Assembly (NCBI RefSeq): GCF_004123675.1
Contig: NZ_CP035417.1
Location: 2,781,501-2,845,500 of the forward strand
Direction: 5' to 3'
DNA: 64,000 bases
Origin: Leisingera sp. NJS204
GTDB lineage: Bacteria; Pseudomonadota; Alphaproteobacteria; Rhodobacterales; Rhodobacteraceae
Positions 43,650-52,062 of this stretch are shown one piece after another; the first letter of the stretch is position 1; each line of letters opens with the position of its first letter. Below the pieces are notes generated by a model. That model searched no databases. It saw only the letters and a list, made by a program, of their open reading frames with translations, and was not told where the DNA came from. Both the position numbers and the translations under genes were made by a program.

Positions 43650-44126
43650 TCAGTTCTGCTCCGTTTCGTCCCCATTCCCCTGGCCATGACGGTGCTTGCC
43701 GCCGTGGCGCATCCGGGCCTCGTCGAATTCCTGCTTCGAGATCCCGCCGCTGCCGTCCGCATCCATCCGGTCAAACATCCTGCCCGCCCGGCGCGGCCCT
43801 GGCAGTTCGTCTTTACTCAACGCGCCATCGCCGTCCGTGTCAAAGCGTTCAAGCATCCGGGCGGCGCGTTCACTGGCCCGTTCCTGCGCCCGCGCCTGCA
43901 TTTCCTCAAGCGTCAGCTTGCCGTCGCCGTCAGCATCCGCCTTGCTGAAACGGGCTTCTTTCATGGCCTGGATCTCTGCCTTGGTGACCTCGCCATTGCC
44001 GTCTGTGTCGATTTCCTCAAAGGACATCTTCGGCCCGTGGTGGCCATAGCCCTTGGCCAGGGCCGCGCCGCCCGCGGCCACACCTGCGGCGGCAACAATC
44101 ACGGCGATGAAGTTGACGTGTTTCAT
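43650..44126 (-). CDS. Secreted EF-hand calcium-binding protein
   Basis: The ATG at 44126 starts a signal peptide (VNFIAVIVAAAGVAAGGAALA, cleavage near 24); the product is 158 residues. It contains four EF-hand loops with the D-x-D-x-[DNS]-G pattern: DTDGNGEVTKAE (40-51), DADGDGKLTLEE (64-75), DTDGDGALSKDE (96-107) and DADGSGGISKQE (122-133), followed by a His-rich tail. It should bind calcium in the periplasm. It precedes the ECF sigma operon by 67 bases and may belong to the same regulon. Confidence 0.9.
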   Translation of the reverse strand: MKHVNFIAVIVAAAGVAAGGAALAKGYGHHGPKMSFEEIDTDGNGEVTKAEIQAMKEARFSKADADGDGKLTLEEMQARAQERASERAARMLERFDTDGDGALSKDELPGPRRAGRMFDRMDADGSGGISKQEFDEARMRHGGKHRHGQGNGDETEQN

Positions 44127-44326
44127 GTCGTCTTTCCTTTGTTCTGCGGCAGCCTCTTGCTGCCCGATGCATAGGAAAAACGCAGCTGCCCGGCAGATCC
44201 GTCGCGGAAATCCCAAATAATTCTTCCGTCCCGCACGTTGCGGCAAACCGGCGCAATGCCAGGGCTTTCCCCTTTCACCGCGGCGGTGAAGCGCGCAATG
44301 ATATGCTCAGCACACAGGATATCTTC

Positions 44327-44761
44327 ATGACCGAGTCGCAGGCCAAACCCCAGGCCGCAATAACCTCAGACGCAGAGAGTGAACGCCCGGCTATGCCCGC
44401 CCTGGCCAAGGGCTGGCGCTGCAAATGCCCCCAATGCGGCGAGGGCAAGCTGCTGCATTCCTATCTCAAGGTGAACAGCAGCTGCAGCAGCTGCGGGTTG
44501 GACTTGACCCATGCACGCGCCGATGACGGGCCTGCATATCTGACGATCCTGATCGTCGGCCACATCATGGCGCCTTTGATGCATGTGGTCTATTTCTCCT
44601 GGCGGCCCGAACCGCTGGTGATGTTCACGGTTTTCACGATAGGCTGCGTCGCCTCCTCTTTGTATCTGCTGCCGCGGATGAAGGGGATTGTCATTGCCTA
44701 TCAATGGGCGCGGCGCATGCATGGGTTCGACAAGGGCAACCCGGCAGTAAAAGGGCAGTAA
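44327..44761 (+). CDS. DUF983 membrane protein
   Basis: The ATG at 44327 has AGGAT 6 bases upstream and gives 144 residues. An N-terminal zinc ribbon is clear (C-x-C-x2-C in CKCPQCGEGKLL, then CSSCGLDL), followed by two hydrophobic segments (YLTILIVGHIMAPLMHVVYF and VMFTVFTIGCVASSLYLL). DUF983 function is unknown. The NUDIX gene starts 4 bases after its stop, so they form an operon. Confidence 0.85.
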   Translation: MTESQAKPQAAITSDAESERPAMPALAKGWRCKCPQCGEGKLLHSYLKVNSSCSSCGLDLTHARADDGPAYLTILIVGHIMAPLMHVVYFSWRPEPLVMFTVFTIGCVASSLYLLPRMKGIVIAYQWARRMHGFDKGNPAVKGQ

Positions 44762-44765
44762 AACG

Positions 44766-45497
44766 ATGAGCAAGACATTTCCCAGCGGTGAGACCACCAC
44801 CGACAAGACCGCAATCCGCAATGCGGCAACCGTCATTGCCATGCGCGGCCGGATGTCCGATGACCCGCAGGTGCTGATGGGCCAGCGCGGCGCCAAGGCT
44901 GCCTTTATGCCGAATAAATTTGTCTTTCCCGGCGGTGCCGTCGATCTGGCAGATGCCGGGATCCCTCTGGCCTCGCCGCTCTCCCCCCTCTGCCAGGAAC
45001 GCCTCGCAGATAAGGCGCCCGCTGGCGTGCATCACCCCCTCAGCGTCGCCGCGGTGCGCGAGCTGTGGGAGGAAACCGGCCTGATCCTGGGCGAACCAGG
45101 CGAGTGGCAGGGAGACGTTCCCGAAGACTGGCAGGAGTTTGCCGCCACCGGCCATCTGCCATCAGCCAAGGCGATGCAGTTCGTGTTCCGCGCCCTCACC
45201 CCGCCGGGCCGCCCGCGCCGGTTTGATGCGCGGTTCTTTCTGATTGATGCCGATCAGATCACCGGCGATCTGGATGACTTCTCCCGCGCCGCGGATGAGC
45301 TGTCGCATCTGCAATGGATCCCGCTCAGCCAGGTGCGCAGCTTTGATCTGCCCTTCATCACCGAGGTGGTGCTGGCCGAAGTCACCGCCCGCGTCCGCGA
45401 CGCCGAGCCGCCGCAAAGCGTGCCCTATTTCCACAACAACGACGAAGCCAGCCTGTTCCTGCGTCTCAAAGGCTACCCGATGCCAGCCGACGGGTAA
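44766..45497 (+). CDS. NUDIX hydrolase
   Basis: A 243-residue NUDIX-family protein. The Nudix box core is present as AAVRELWEETGL around residue 95, preceded by the family FPGGAVD segment near 58. These hydrolases cleave nucleoside diphosphates linked to other moieties; substrate unknown. Placed immediately after DUF983, a common pair in alphaproteobacteria. Confidence 0.87.
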   Translation: MSKTFPSGETTTDKTAIRNAATVIAMRGRMSDDPQVLMGQRGAKAAFMPNKFVFPGGAVDLADAGIPLASPLSPLCQERLADKAPAGVHHPLSVAAVRELWEETGLILGEPGEWQGDVPEDWQEFAATGHLPSAKAMQFVFRALTPPGRPRRFDARFFLIDADQITGDLDDFSRAADELSHLQWIPLSQVRSFDLPFITEVVLAEVTARVRDAEPPQSVPYFHNNDEASLFLRLKGYPMPADG

Positions 45498-45531
45498 TCT
45501 TTTCCGGCGCCCCTGCCGCTGGCGCCTCCGC

Positions 45532-46434
45532 TCACAGGGCCAGAACAAGCACCAGGATCGACACGATCAGCAGCGCCATGCCCGCCAGCTCGCGCCCCGT
45601 GACCTTCTCCTTGAAGAACAGCACCGAAGCCAAAAGCGACAGCAGCAGCTCCACCTGCCCCACCGCCTTCACATAGGCAGCGTTCTGCAGCGTGAATGCC
45701 CAGAACCAGCAGAACGAGCCGCCCATGCTGGTCAGCCCCACCCAGACCGCCACCCGGCGGGCGGCCCAGACCCGGGCAAGCTCGCCCCGGTCCCGCACCC
45801 CCAACCAGACAGTCATGAACAGCGTCTGCAAGCTGACCACCGCCGCCAAGGTCACTCCGGCGCGAAACACCGGTTCCAGATCACCCAGCTGCAAGGACGC
45901 CCCGCGGTAGCTGACGGCGGAAAAGGCAAACAGCACCCCTGATCCCAGTCCCAGCTGTGCGGCGCGGTTGGTCAGATGGCGCCACCAGGCGCCCGTTGCA
46001 TCCGGCGCCCGGGACAGAACCAGCACTGCCGCCAGCCCGATCAGGATTGCCGCCCAGCCGCCAAGGCTGACCGGATCGCCCAGCACTGCCAGCCCGACAA
46101 TGGCGGTCTGGATGACTTCGGTTTTCTTGAAGGTGATGCCCACCGCAAAATTGCGCTGCTTGAACAGGGCAACCACACAGACGGTCGCCAGGATCTGCGA
46201 GGTGCCGCCAATGGCGGCAAACATCCAGAACGCGGGCGGCAGAACTGGCAAGGACCGGCCCGAGACGGCCAGATACACCGCCAGCCCCGCCAGGATGAAT
46301 GGCGCGGAATAGACAAACCGGGCGAAGGTGGCTCCGCCCGGCGACAGTGTCACGCTGCTCAGGACCTTCTGCAGCATGAACCGCACGGTCTGAAAGGAGG
46401 CAGCGGCGATGGAAACGGGGATCCAGGCTAACAT
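45532..46434 (-). CDS. EamA/DMT-family transporter
   Basis: The 300-residue membrane protein has about ten hydrophobic segments and the two-repeat EamA layout of drug/metabolite transporters, with helices such as FILAGLAVYLAVSG, AILIGLAAVLVLSR and a last LAGMALLIVSILVLVLAL. Substrate unknown. It is convergent with the NUDIX gene and in the same direction as the desaturase gene. Confidence 0.85.
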   Translation of the reverse strand: MLAWIPVSIAAASFQTVRFMLQKVLSSVTLSPGGATFARFVYSAPFILAGLAVYLAVSGRSLPVLPPAFWMFAAIGGTSQILATVCVVALFKQRNFAVGITFKKTEVIQTAIVGLAVLGDPVSLGGWAAILIGLAAVLVLSRAPDATGAWWRHLTNRAAQLGLGSGVLFAFSAVSYRGASLQLGDLEPVFRAGVTLAAVVSLQTLFMTVWLGVRDRGELARVWAARRVAVWVGLTSMGGSFCWFWAFTLQNAAYVKAVGQVELLLSLLASVLFFKEKVTGRELAGMALLIVSILVLVLAL

Positions 46435-46452
46435 GCTCCCGCTTATGCGCGC

Positions 46453-47367
46453 TTATTCCCCCTGCTGCCAGAGCGGATGCGGCACCGGGTCCTTGGCCCG
46501 CAGCAGATAGTTGCGGAAAACCTGCAGGTAGTTGCGGTAGACATAGCCGTCATTCGCGGCTAGGAACTCCGCCCGGCGGGTGCGGTAAAGGCGCGGCAGC
46601 GCATGCCAGGGAACGCCGGGGTGCATGTGATGCACCACATGCAGATTGTTGTTCAGGAACAGAAAGGCCAGCGGCCCCTTGTCCTCGATCACCACAGTGC
46701 GGCCTTGGGCGGTGTCATGCGCCCGGTGCTCCAAATAGGTGCGGATCTTGAGGATGGCGAGACCCAGATAGGCCCCCAGCACCGCCGCCCACAGCGGCGC
46801 CGGCGATTGCAGCACCACCCAGATCACCGGCACCAGCCCCAGGACATGCAGGATCCAATCGCGGGCAATCCCCGGAACGCCCCTGCGCGCCTGCCGCCAG
46901 TCGCCCGCCATGAAGCAAATCTGCCCCATCAGCGGCCCCAGCACCACCCGGCCCAAAAGCGTGTTGTTGATCCGCAGCAGCACCTTGCGCCAGCCGGGCA
47001 GCCGGGCCCAGACCGCCGGATCCTGAAAATTGCTTTCCGGATCATCATAGGGGTCGGTCAGCGCCTCGTCCTCGTGATGCGCCAGATGGGTGTCGCGAAA
47101 GCGGCCGTAAGGGATCGCCAGGCTCAGCGGGAAGAACATCAAGGCCTCGTTCAGCCAGCGGCTGCGGAACGGGTGCCCGTGCAGCGCCTCATGGGTCAGC
47201 GAGGAATGCAGCGCCGCCATCAGGCCAACTGCGGCAACCGTCAGGGCCGGACTGACCGAAGGCAGCAGCCACAACGCCGCCAGCCAGCCGCCGTGGCAGG
47301 CCAGGATCAGCGCCAGTGTGCTCCACTCAACGCCGCGCGGCATGTAGTCCCGGCATCCTTCAGACAT
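46453..47367 (-). CDS. Fatty acid desaturase family protein
   Basis: A 304-residue integral membrane desaturase or hydroxylase with the histidine boxes HEALH (near 59), HLAHH (near 94), and HVVHHMHP (near 244), which bind the di-iron centre. Membrane helices surround them. The exact substrate is not readable; it resembles fatty acid desaturases rather than beta-carotene hydroxylases. Its ATG overlaps the stop of the DUF2061 gene by 8 bases. Confidence 0.87.
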   Translation of the reverse strand: MSEGCRDYMPRGVEWSTLALILACHGGWLAALWLLPSVSPALTVAAVGLMAALHSSLTHEALHGHPFRSRWLNEALMFFPLSLAIPYGRFRDTHLAHHEDEALTDPYDDPESNFQDPAVWARLPGWRKVLLRINNTLLGRVVLGPLMGQICFMAGDWRQARRGVPGIARDWILHVLGLVPVIWVVLQSPAPLWAAVLGAYLGLAILKIRTYLEHRAHDTAQGRTVVIEDKGPLAFLFLNNNLHVVHHMHPGVPWHALPRLYRTRRAEFLAANDGYVYRNYLQVFRNYLLRAKDPVPHPLWQQGE

Positions 47368-47566
47368 GGCTGCGCCCCCATTGGATCTTCGACCAGGCGC
47401 GCTCGTAGATCAGATAAACAGTGAAGCCAATGGCCGTATTGACCAGCGCCATCATGCCGCCCGCCTTGACCGACCCGGTCGCGATCAGCCCCACCAGTGT
47501 CATCATCACCAGCCCGAGGATGTTCCAAATCACCGCCTTCACAATTGAACGCCTGCGCGTTTCCAT
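47360..47566 (-). CDS. DUF2061 membrane protein
   Basis: A 68-residue protein from the ATG at 47566, which has GGAGG 5 bases upstream. It has the DUF2061 pattern: SIVKAVIWNILGLVMMTLVG, then ALVNTAIGFTVYLIYERAW, two membrane helices. Function unknown. Co-transcribed with and overlapping the desaturase gene; a role in membrane lipid work is a guess from context. Confidence 0.85.
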   Translation of the reverse strand: METRRRSIVKAVIWNILGLVMMTLVGLIATGSVKAGGMMALVNTAIGFTVYLIYERAWSKIQWGRSHV

Positions 47567-47680
47567 TCTGCCTCCTGCTGTTTTCCGATAAGTGCTTGTT
47601 TCCAAACTACCCCGGACCGCAGCTGTGCAAAATTCCGAATGCGGTTAACAAAATCCAGCAGATGTGATAATTTCAAACAT

Positions 47681-48544
47681 ATGATAGAAAATATCGACAA
47701 ACGGGTGCGGGCCGCACAGTTCCGGCAAAGACTGAACCGGGCGCTGCGCGACAGCGGCCTCAGCCAAAGCGCCTTGGCCCGCGCCGTTGGCGTCGACCGC
47801 TCCACGATTTCGCAGCTTTTGACGGACGAGGGCGCGCGCCTGCCCAACGCCCATGTGGTCGGCGCCTGTGCAGGCGCCCTAGGGGTCTCTGCCGACTGGC
47901 TGCTCAGCCTCTCCGACCGGCCCGAAAGCGCGGCGGAACTGCTGGCCTCCAGCCTGTCGCTGACCGAAGCGCCGCGCGCCCTGGTGGATGAGCGGATCTT
48001 TGAGTGGCATCAGGAGGCGCTTGGCTACAAGATCCGCCACGTGCCCGCCGCCCTGCCCGACATGCTGAAAACCCGGGCGCTGCTGGAATGGGAATACTCC
48101 CCCCATCTGGGCCGCACCGCCGATCAGGCCATCGGCGCCTCCGAGGACCGCCTCACCTGGATGCGCCAGTCGCCCTCGGACTATGAAATCGCCATGCCGC
48201 TTTATGAGCTCGACAGCTTTGCCCATGGCGTAGGATACTACGAAGGCCTGCCGCTGGCGATCCGGCTGGAACAGCTGCAGCAGTTCGAGCGCCTTTGCGA
48301 GCAGCTCTACCCCCGCCTGCGCATCTACCTGTTTGATGCCAAGCGGCTTTATTCGGCACCGGTTACGCTCTTCGGCCCGCTTCTATGCGTGTTCTATGCC
48401 GGCACGCATTACCTGGCCTTTCGCGACAAAGAGCGGATCGCGACCTTCACCAGTCATTTCGACAATCTGGTGCGCGAGGCGGACATTACGGCACGGCAAT
48501 TGCCGGGGCGGCTCCGGGCGCTGCGGGCGGCAATCAGCGGCTAG
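47681..48544 (+). CDS. XRE-family transcriptional regulator
   Basis: The ATG at 47681 gives 287 residues; the preceding sequence is AT-rich and suggests a promoter close by. The N-terminal helix-turn-helix is ALARAVGVDRSTISQLL, followed by a linker and a larger C-terminal domain with no recognised fold (WEYSPHLGRTADQAIGASED and a C-terminal ARQLPGRLRALRAAISG). It is divergent from DUF2061/desaturase, so it may regulate them. Confidence 0.84.
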   Translation: MIENIDKRVRAAQFRQRLNRALRDSGLSQSALARAVGVDRSTISQLLTDEGARLPNAHVVGACAGALGVSADWLLSLSDRPESAAELLASSLSLTEAPRALVDERIFEWHQEALGYKIRHVPAALPDMLKTRALLEWEYSPHLGRTADQAIGASEDRLTWMRQSPSDYEIAMPLYELDSFAHGVGYYEGLPLAIRLEQLQQFERLCEQLYPRLRIYLFDAKRLYSAPVTLFGPLLCVFYAGTHYLAFRDKERIATFTSHFDNLVREADITARQLPGRLRALRAAISG

Positions 48545-48581
48545 CAAGCGCTTCACAGGCGGTCCGTCCAACAGCCGGGCC

Positions 48582-48658
48582 GCGCCCCGCAGGGGCGCCC
48601 AGGCTCGAGATGCGCCAGCATCTTGAGCCACCGGCAGCCCGCGCCCCTCCAGGGGCGC
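48582..48658. repeat. Extragenic GC palindrome cluster downstream of the XRE gene
   Basis: Three hairpins in a row: GCGCCCC-GCA-GGGGCGC (48582-48598), a 12/12 stem with one mismatch around a GCCA loop (48602-48629), and GCGCCCC-TCCA-GGGGCGC (48641-48658). It lies between convergent genes. The GCA loop and the GCCA loop recur at 4059-4061 and 53092-53095. Confidence 0.6.
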
Positions 48659-48661
48659 GCC

Positions 48662-49435
48662 TCACACTTTCGGATCCGGGTTCTCGGTATGGCCGTCCAC
48701 CGCGATCACCTGCCCCGACACCAGCCGCGCCGCATCGGACCCGAGAAACACCGCCATATTGGCAATGTCCCGCGCCTCGACAAACCGCCCCATCGAGGTA
48801 CCCGCGGCATAACCCGCATAAACCTCATCCCGGGTCATGCCCTTGGCCGCCGCCTCGCGCTCCAGCACGCCCTCCATCCGAGGGCCTTCCACCGCGCCGG
48901 GGCAGATTACATTGGCGCGGATACCAAAAGGGCCAAGCTCCATCGCCAAGGTCTTCATCAGCCCGATCACCGCCCATTTCGCCGAAGCATACGGCGCCCG
49001 GTTGGGATAGCCGTACTGCCCGGCGGTCGAAGACGTCACGATGATCGACCCGGCCTTGGCGGCCTTCATCAAAGGCGCCGCATATTTCGCCGCCAGAAAA
49101 CAGCCCTCCAGGTTGACGCTGACGCATTTGCGCCAATCCTCCAGCGCGATATCCTCAATCAGCGCGGTCGGTCCGGCAACACCTGCATTGGCGCACAGCA
49201 CATCCAGCCCGCCCCACTCCCCGGCGATCTCCGCAAACAGCGCCTTGACCCCGGCCTCGTCGGTGGCGTCCACAGCGGTGCTGCGCCAGCCCGCCGGAAG
49301 ATCCGACAGGCTGACCGCACTCACATCCGTGACCCAGACCTGATGCCCGGCAGCAGCAAAGCCCTCGGCCATCGCGCGGCCGATGCCGGAGCCCCCGGCC
49401 GTGACCAGAACCCGGCTCACCCGGTCCGCACTCAT
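48662..49435 (-). CDS. SDR-family oxidoreductase in the carnitine operon
   Basis: The 257-residue protein has the short-chain dehydrogenase signatures: TAGGSGIGRAMAEGF near residue 13, NAG in LCANAGVAG, the catalytic Ser in TSSTAGQ and Y-x3-K in YASAKWA. Its ATG overlaps the stop of the carnitine dehydrogenase gene by 4 bases. In context it may reduce or oxidise acetoacetate/3-hydroxybutyrate or another product of carnitine cleavage; this is inference from position only. Confidence 0.84.
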   Translation of the reverse strand: MSADRVSRVLVTAGGSGIGRAMAEGFAAAGHQVWVTDVSAVSLSDLPAGWRSTAVDATDEAGVKALFAEIAGEWGGLDVLCANAGVAGPTALIEDIALEDWRKCVSVNLEGCFLAAKYAAPLMKAAKAGSIIVTSSTAGQYGYPNRAPYASAKWAVIGLMKTLAMELGPFGIRANVICPGAVEGPRMEGVLEREAAAKGMTRDEVYAGYAAGTSMGRFVEARDIANMAVFLGSDAARLVSGQVIAVDGHTENPDPKV

Positions 49436-50904
49436 CTCGGCGCTCCAATCGCGCGGCCCAGCCCCTCCGGCGCGGGCAAGACGGCATGCGCCTCAGCCAG
49501 TTTCACCAGATTGGCCTCGATATGTGCCGCAGGCGGGGCCGAGCGGCGGGTCGCAAGATCCACGTGCAGCAGCATATGCTCGCCCGTCGCCAGCAGCCGC
49601 TCGCCGGAATACATCTCATGCCACAGATGCATTTTCTTACCCGCGCCCATAATCACCCGCGTCCGCACCTGGATCGCATCACCCGCATGCACCTCGTCGA
49701 TGTGGCGGATATGGGTTTCGGCGGTGAAATAGCTGCCGCCGTTGGCGATGTATTCAGCATCGCAACCGATGATCATCATCAGCCGGTCGGTGGATTGCGC
49801 AAAGGCATCCAGATAGCGGCTTTCGGTCATATGGCCGTTGTAGTCGGTCCAATCCAGCGGCACCACGCGGCTCTGGGTCAGAACCGGCTGGCTCAGGTCC
49901 TCCAGTTCCGCAACCGAGCGCACCAGCCCGGCCTCGCCCTCGCGGCCTCTGTCATGGGCGTTCTGCAACGCGCCTGCACCCCAGTCGTTGTTGCCCAGTG
50001 CGCGCATCATGCCGACCAGATTGTCGTCGCGGATCTGCTCCATCTTGCGGATCGGCAGATGGCCGGATTGCACATCCGACTGGCCTGCGATCAGATCCAC
50101 CAGCTCGTCATTGAACTCCGGCACGTCCATCAGCTTGGTCCAGGGCCACGACAGGCAAGGGCCGAACTGCGCCATGAAATGCTTCATGCCGGCCTCACCA
50201 CCCGCAACGCGGTAGGTGTCAAACAGCCCCATCTGCGCCCAGCGGATGCCAAAGCCGTAGCGGATCGCGTTGTCGATCTCCTCGGTGGTGGCGATGCCGT
50301 CCTTCACCAGCCACAGCGCCTCGCGCCAGACCGCCTCAAGGAAACGATCGGCCACATGCGCGTCGATCTCTTTCTTCAGATGCAGCGGGTACATGCCCAG
50401 GCCCGAGAGGATCTCCTTGGCCCGTTCAATAACACCTGCCGGATTGGCTGCCGTTGTGACCAGTTCCACCAGCGGCAGCAGGTAAACCGGGTTGAAGGGA
50501 TGCGTCACCACGATCTGCCCCGGCGCCTCGCGCCCGTCCTGCAGCTGCGACGGTTTAAAGCCCGAAGTGGATGACCCGATCACCGCATCCGGCGCGCAAC
50601 AAGCCTGCAACTGCGCATAGACCTTCTGCTTCAGATCCAGCCGCTCCGGCACGCTTTCCTGGATCCACTCCGCGCCGTCCACGGCTTCGGCAATGGTCTC
50701 ATGGAACGTCAGGCTGCCCTCGGGCGGCAGCGCCACATTGCCCAGACCGGGCAAGGAGCGCCGCGCATTGTCCAGCACTTCGCTGATCTTGCGCTCCGCC
50801 TCCGGGTCCGGGTCAAAGACCCGCACATCCCAGCCGTTCAGAAGGAACCGCGCGGCCCAGCCGCCGCCGATTACGCCGCCGCCAATGATTGCTGCTGTCT
50901 TCAT
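49432..50904 (-). CDS. lcdH: Carnitine 3-dehydrogenase fused to a thioesterase domain
   Basis: The enzyme oxidises L-carnitine to 3-dehydrocarnitine. The first 320 residues are the 3-hydroxyacyl-CoA dehydrogenase-like part (Rossmann motif IIGGGVIGGGWAARFL, then SSTSGFKPS and VVTHPFNPVYLLPLVE). From about residue 345 a hotdog-fold thioesterase follows (PLDWTDYNGHM and the HIRHIDEVHAGD segment), fitting the fused betainyl-CoA thioesterase seen in carnitine-using bacteria. The 490-residue length matches that fusion. It lies downstream of the BKACE gene (107 bases, with a hairpin at 50955-50976 in the gap) and is overlapped by the SDR gene. Confidence 0.93.
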   Translation of the reverse strand: MKTAAIIGGGVIGGGWAARFLLNGWDVRVFDPDPEAERKISEVLDNARRSLPGLGNVALPPEGSLTFHETIAEAVDGAEWIQESVPERLDLKQKVYAQLQACCAPDAVIGSSTSGFKPSQLQDGREAPGQIVVTHPFNPVYLLPLVELVTTAANPAGVIERAKEILSGLGMYPLHLKKEIDAHVADRFLEAVWREALWLVKDGIATTEEIDNAIRYGFGIRWAQMGLFDTYRVAGGEAGMKHFMAQFGPCLSWPWTKLMDVPEFNDELVDLIAGQSDVQSGHLPIRKMEQIRDDNLVGMMRALGNNDWGAGALQNAHDRGREGEAGLVRSVAELEDLSQPVLTQSRVVPLDWTDYNGHMTESRYLDAFAQSTDRLMMIIGCDAEYIANGGSYFTAETHIRHIDEVHAGDAIQVRTRVIMGAGKKMHLWHEMYSGERLLATGEHMLLHVDLATRRSAPPAAHIEANLVKLAEAHAVLPAPEGLGRAIGAPR

Positions 50905-51011
50905 CTGCTTCCCTTTGAGAACCGCCCGGCTCTTCTTCTGGCCCCAAATATCCTGGGGGCTTGGGGGGTAGCCCCCAATTCCTTCAATTCAACGAAACCG
51001 CTGGCCGCCGC

Positions 51012-51929
51012 TTACTGCGCCTCCGGCGCGCGCTTGGTCAGCCCCAGCTTTTCGCGCACCTCCGCCGGTCCCATCAGCTTACTGCCCATGTTCTCGATGA
51101 TGGTGCCAGCCCGCTCCACCAGCTGCCAGTTCTCCGCCAGCTGACCTTTGCCGAGCCACAGATTGTCCTCCAGCCCGACCCGCACATTGCCGCCCGCCAG
51201 AACAGACGCCGCCACATAGGCCATCTGATCCCGGCCCAGCGAGAACGCCGACCAGTTCCAATCGCCGGGCACATTGTTGACCATCGCCATGAAAGTATTC
51301 AGATCATTCGGCGCGCCCCAAGGCACCCCCATGCACAGCTGCACCAGGGCGGGGCTGTCCAGAATACCTTCCTTCACCAGTTCCTTGGCAAACCACAGAT
51401 GGCCGGTGTCAAAGGCCTCGATCTCGGGCTTCACCCCCAGATCAGTCATCATCTGCCCCATCGCCCTCAGCATCCCCGGCGTGTTGGTCATTACGTAATC
51501 GGCTTCGGCAAAATTCATCGTGCCGCAGTCCAGAGTGCAGATTTCCGGCAGGCATTCCGCCACATGCGCCATCCGTTCGGTTGCACCCACCATATCGGTG
51601 CCCGCCGGGTTCACCGGCAGCGGATTTTCAGTATCTCCAAACACCATGTCGCCGCCCATGCCCGCGGTCAGGTTCAGCACCATATCAATCTCAGCGTCGC
51701 GGATCCGGTCGGTGACTTCGCGGTACAGCGCCAGATCACGGCTCGGCGCGCCGGTCTCCGGATCGCGCACATGGCAATGCACCACGGCGGCGCCGGCCTT
51801 GGCCGCGGCAATGGCGCTGCCGGCGATCTGCGCAGGCGAGCGCGGCACATGCGGGCTGCGGTCCTGGGTGCCGCCAGAGCCGGTCACAGCACAGGTGATA
51901 AAGACGTCCCGGTTCATTTCCAGAGGCAT
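51012..51929 (-). CDS. BKACE-family 3-dehydrocarnitine cleavage enzyme
   Basis: The ATG at 51929 (AAGGGAAAAG upstream) gives 305 residues, the family size. BKACE enzymes condense a beta-keto acid with acetyl-CoA to release acetoacetate and a CoA ester; here the likely substrate is 3-dehydrocarnitine, giving betainyl-CoA. Features are FITCAVTGSGGTQDRSPHVP near the N-terminus, the metal-binding HCHVRDPETG near 50, and NLTAGMGGDM near 90. It is the first gene of the carnitine operon and is divergent from the CdhR-like regulator. Confidence 0.9.
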   Translation of the reverse strand: MPLEMNRDVFITCAVTGSGGTQDRSPHVPRSPAQIAGSAIAAAKAGAAVVHCHVRDPETGAPSRDLALYREVTDRIRDAEIDMVLNLTAGMGGDMVFGDTENPLPVNPAGTDMVGATERMAHVAECLPEICTLDCGTMNFAEADYVMTNTPGMLRAMGQMMTDLGVKPEIEAFDTGHLWFAKELVKEGILDSPALVQLCMGVPWGAPNDLNTFMAMVNNVPGDWNWSAFSLGRDQMAYVAASVLAGGNVRVGLEDNLWLGKGQLAENWQLVERAGTIIENMGSKLMGPAEVREKLGLTKRAPEAQ

Positions 51930-52062
51930 TTTGCTTTTCCCTTCAATGTACAGGGTTTTGCCGCGGGTTATCCCCAGGCTCTTCCCCAGATTCTGATTTG
52001 CGCTAAGGGCGACCTTGCCGCAGCCTTTGGGCCTGAACTTTACACCAGGCGAATCGAAGTTG

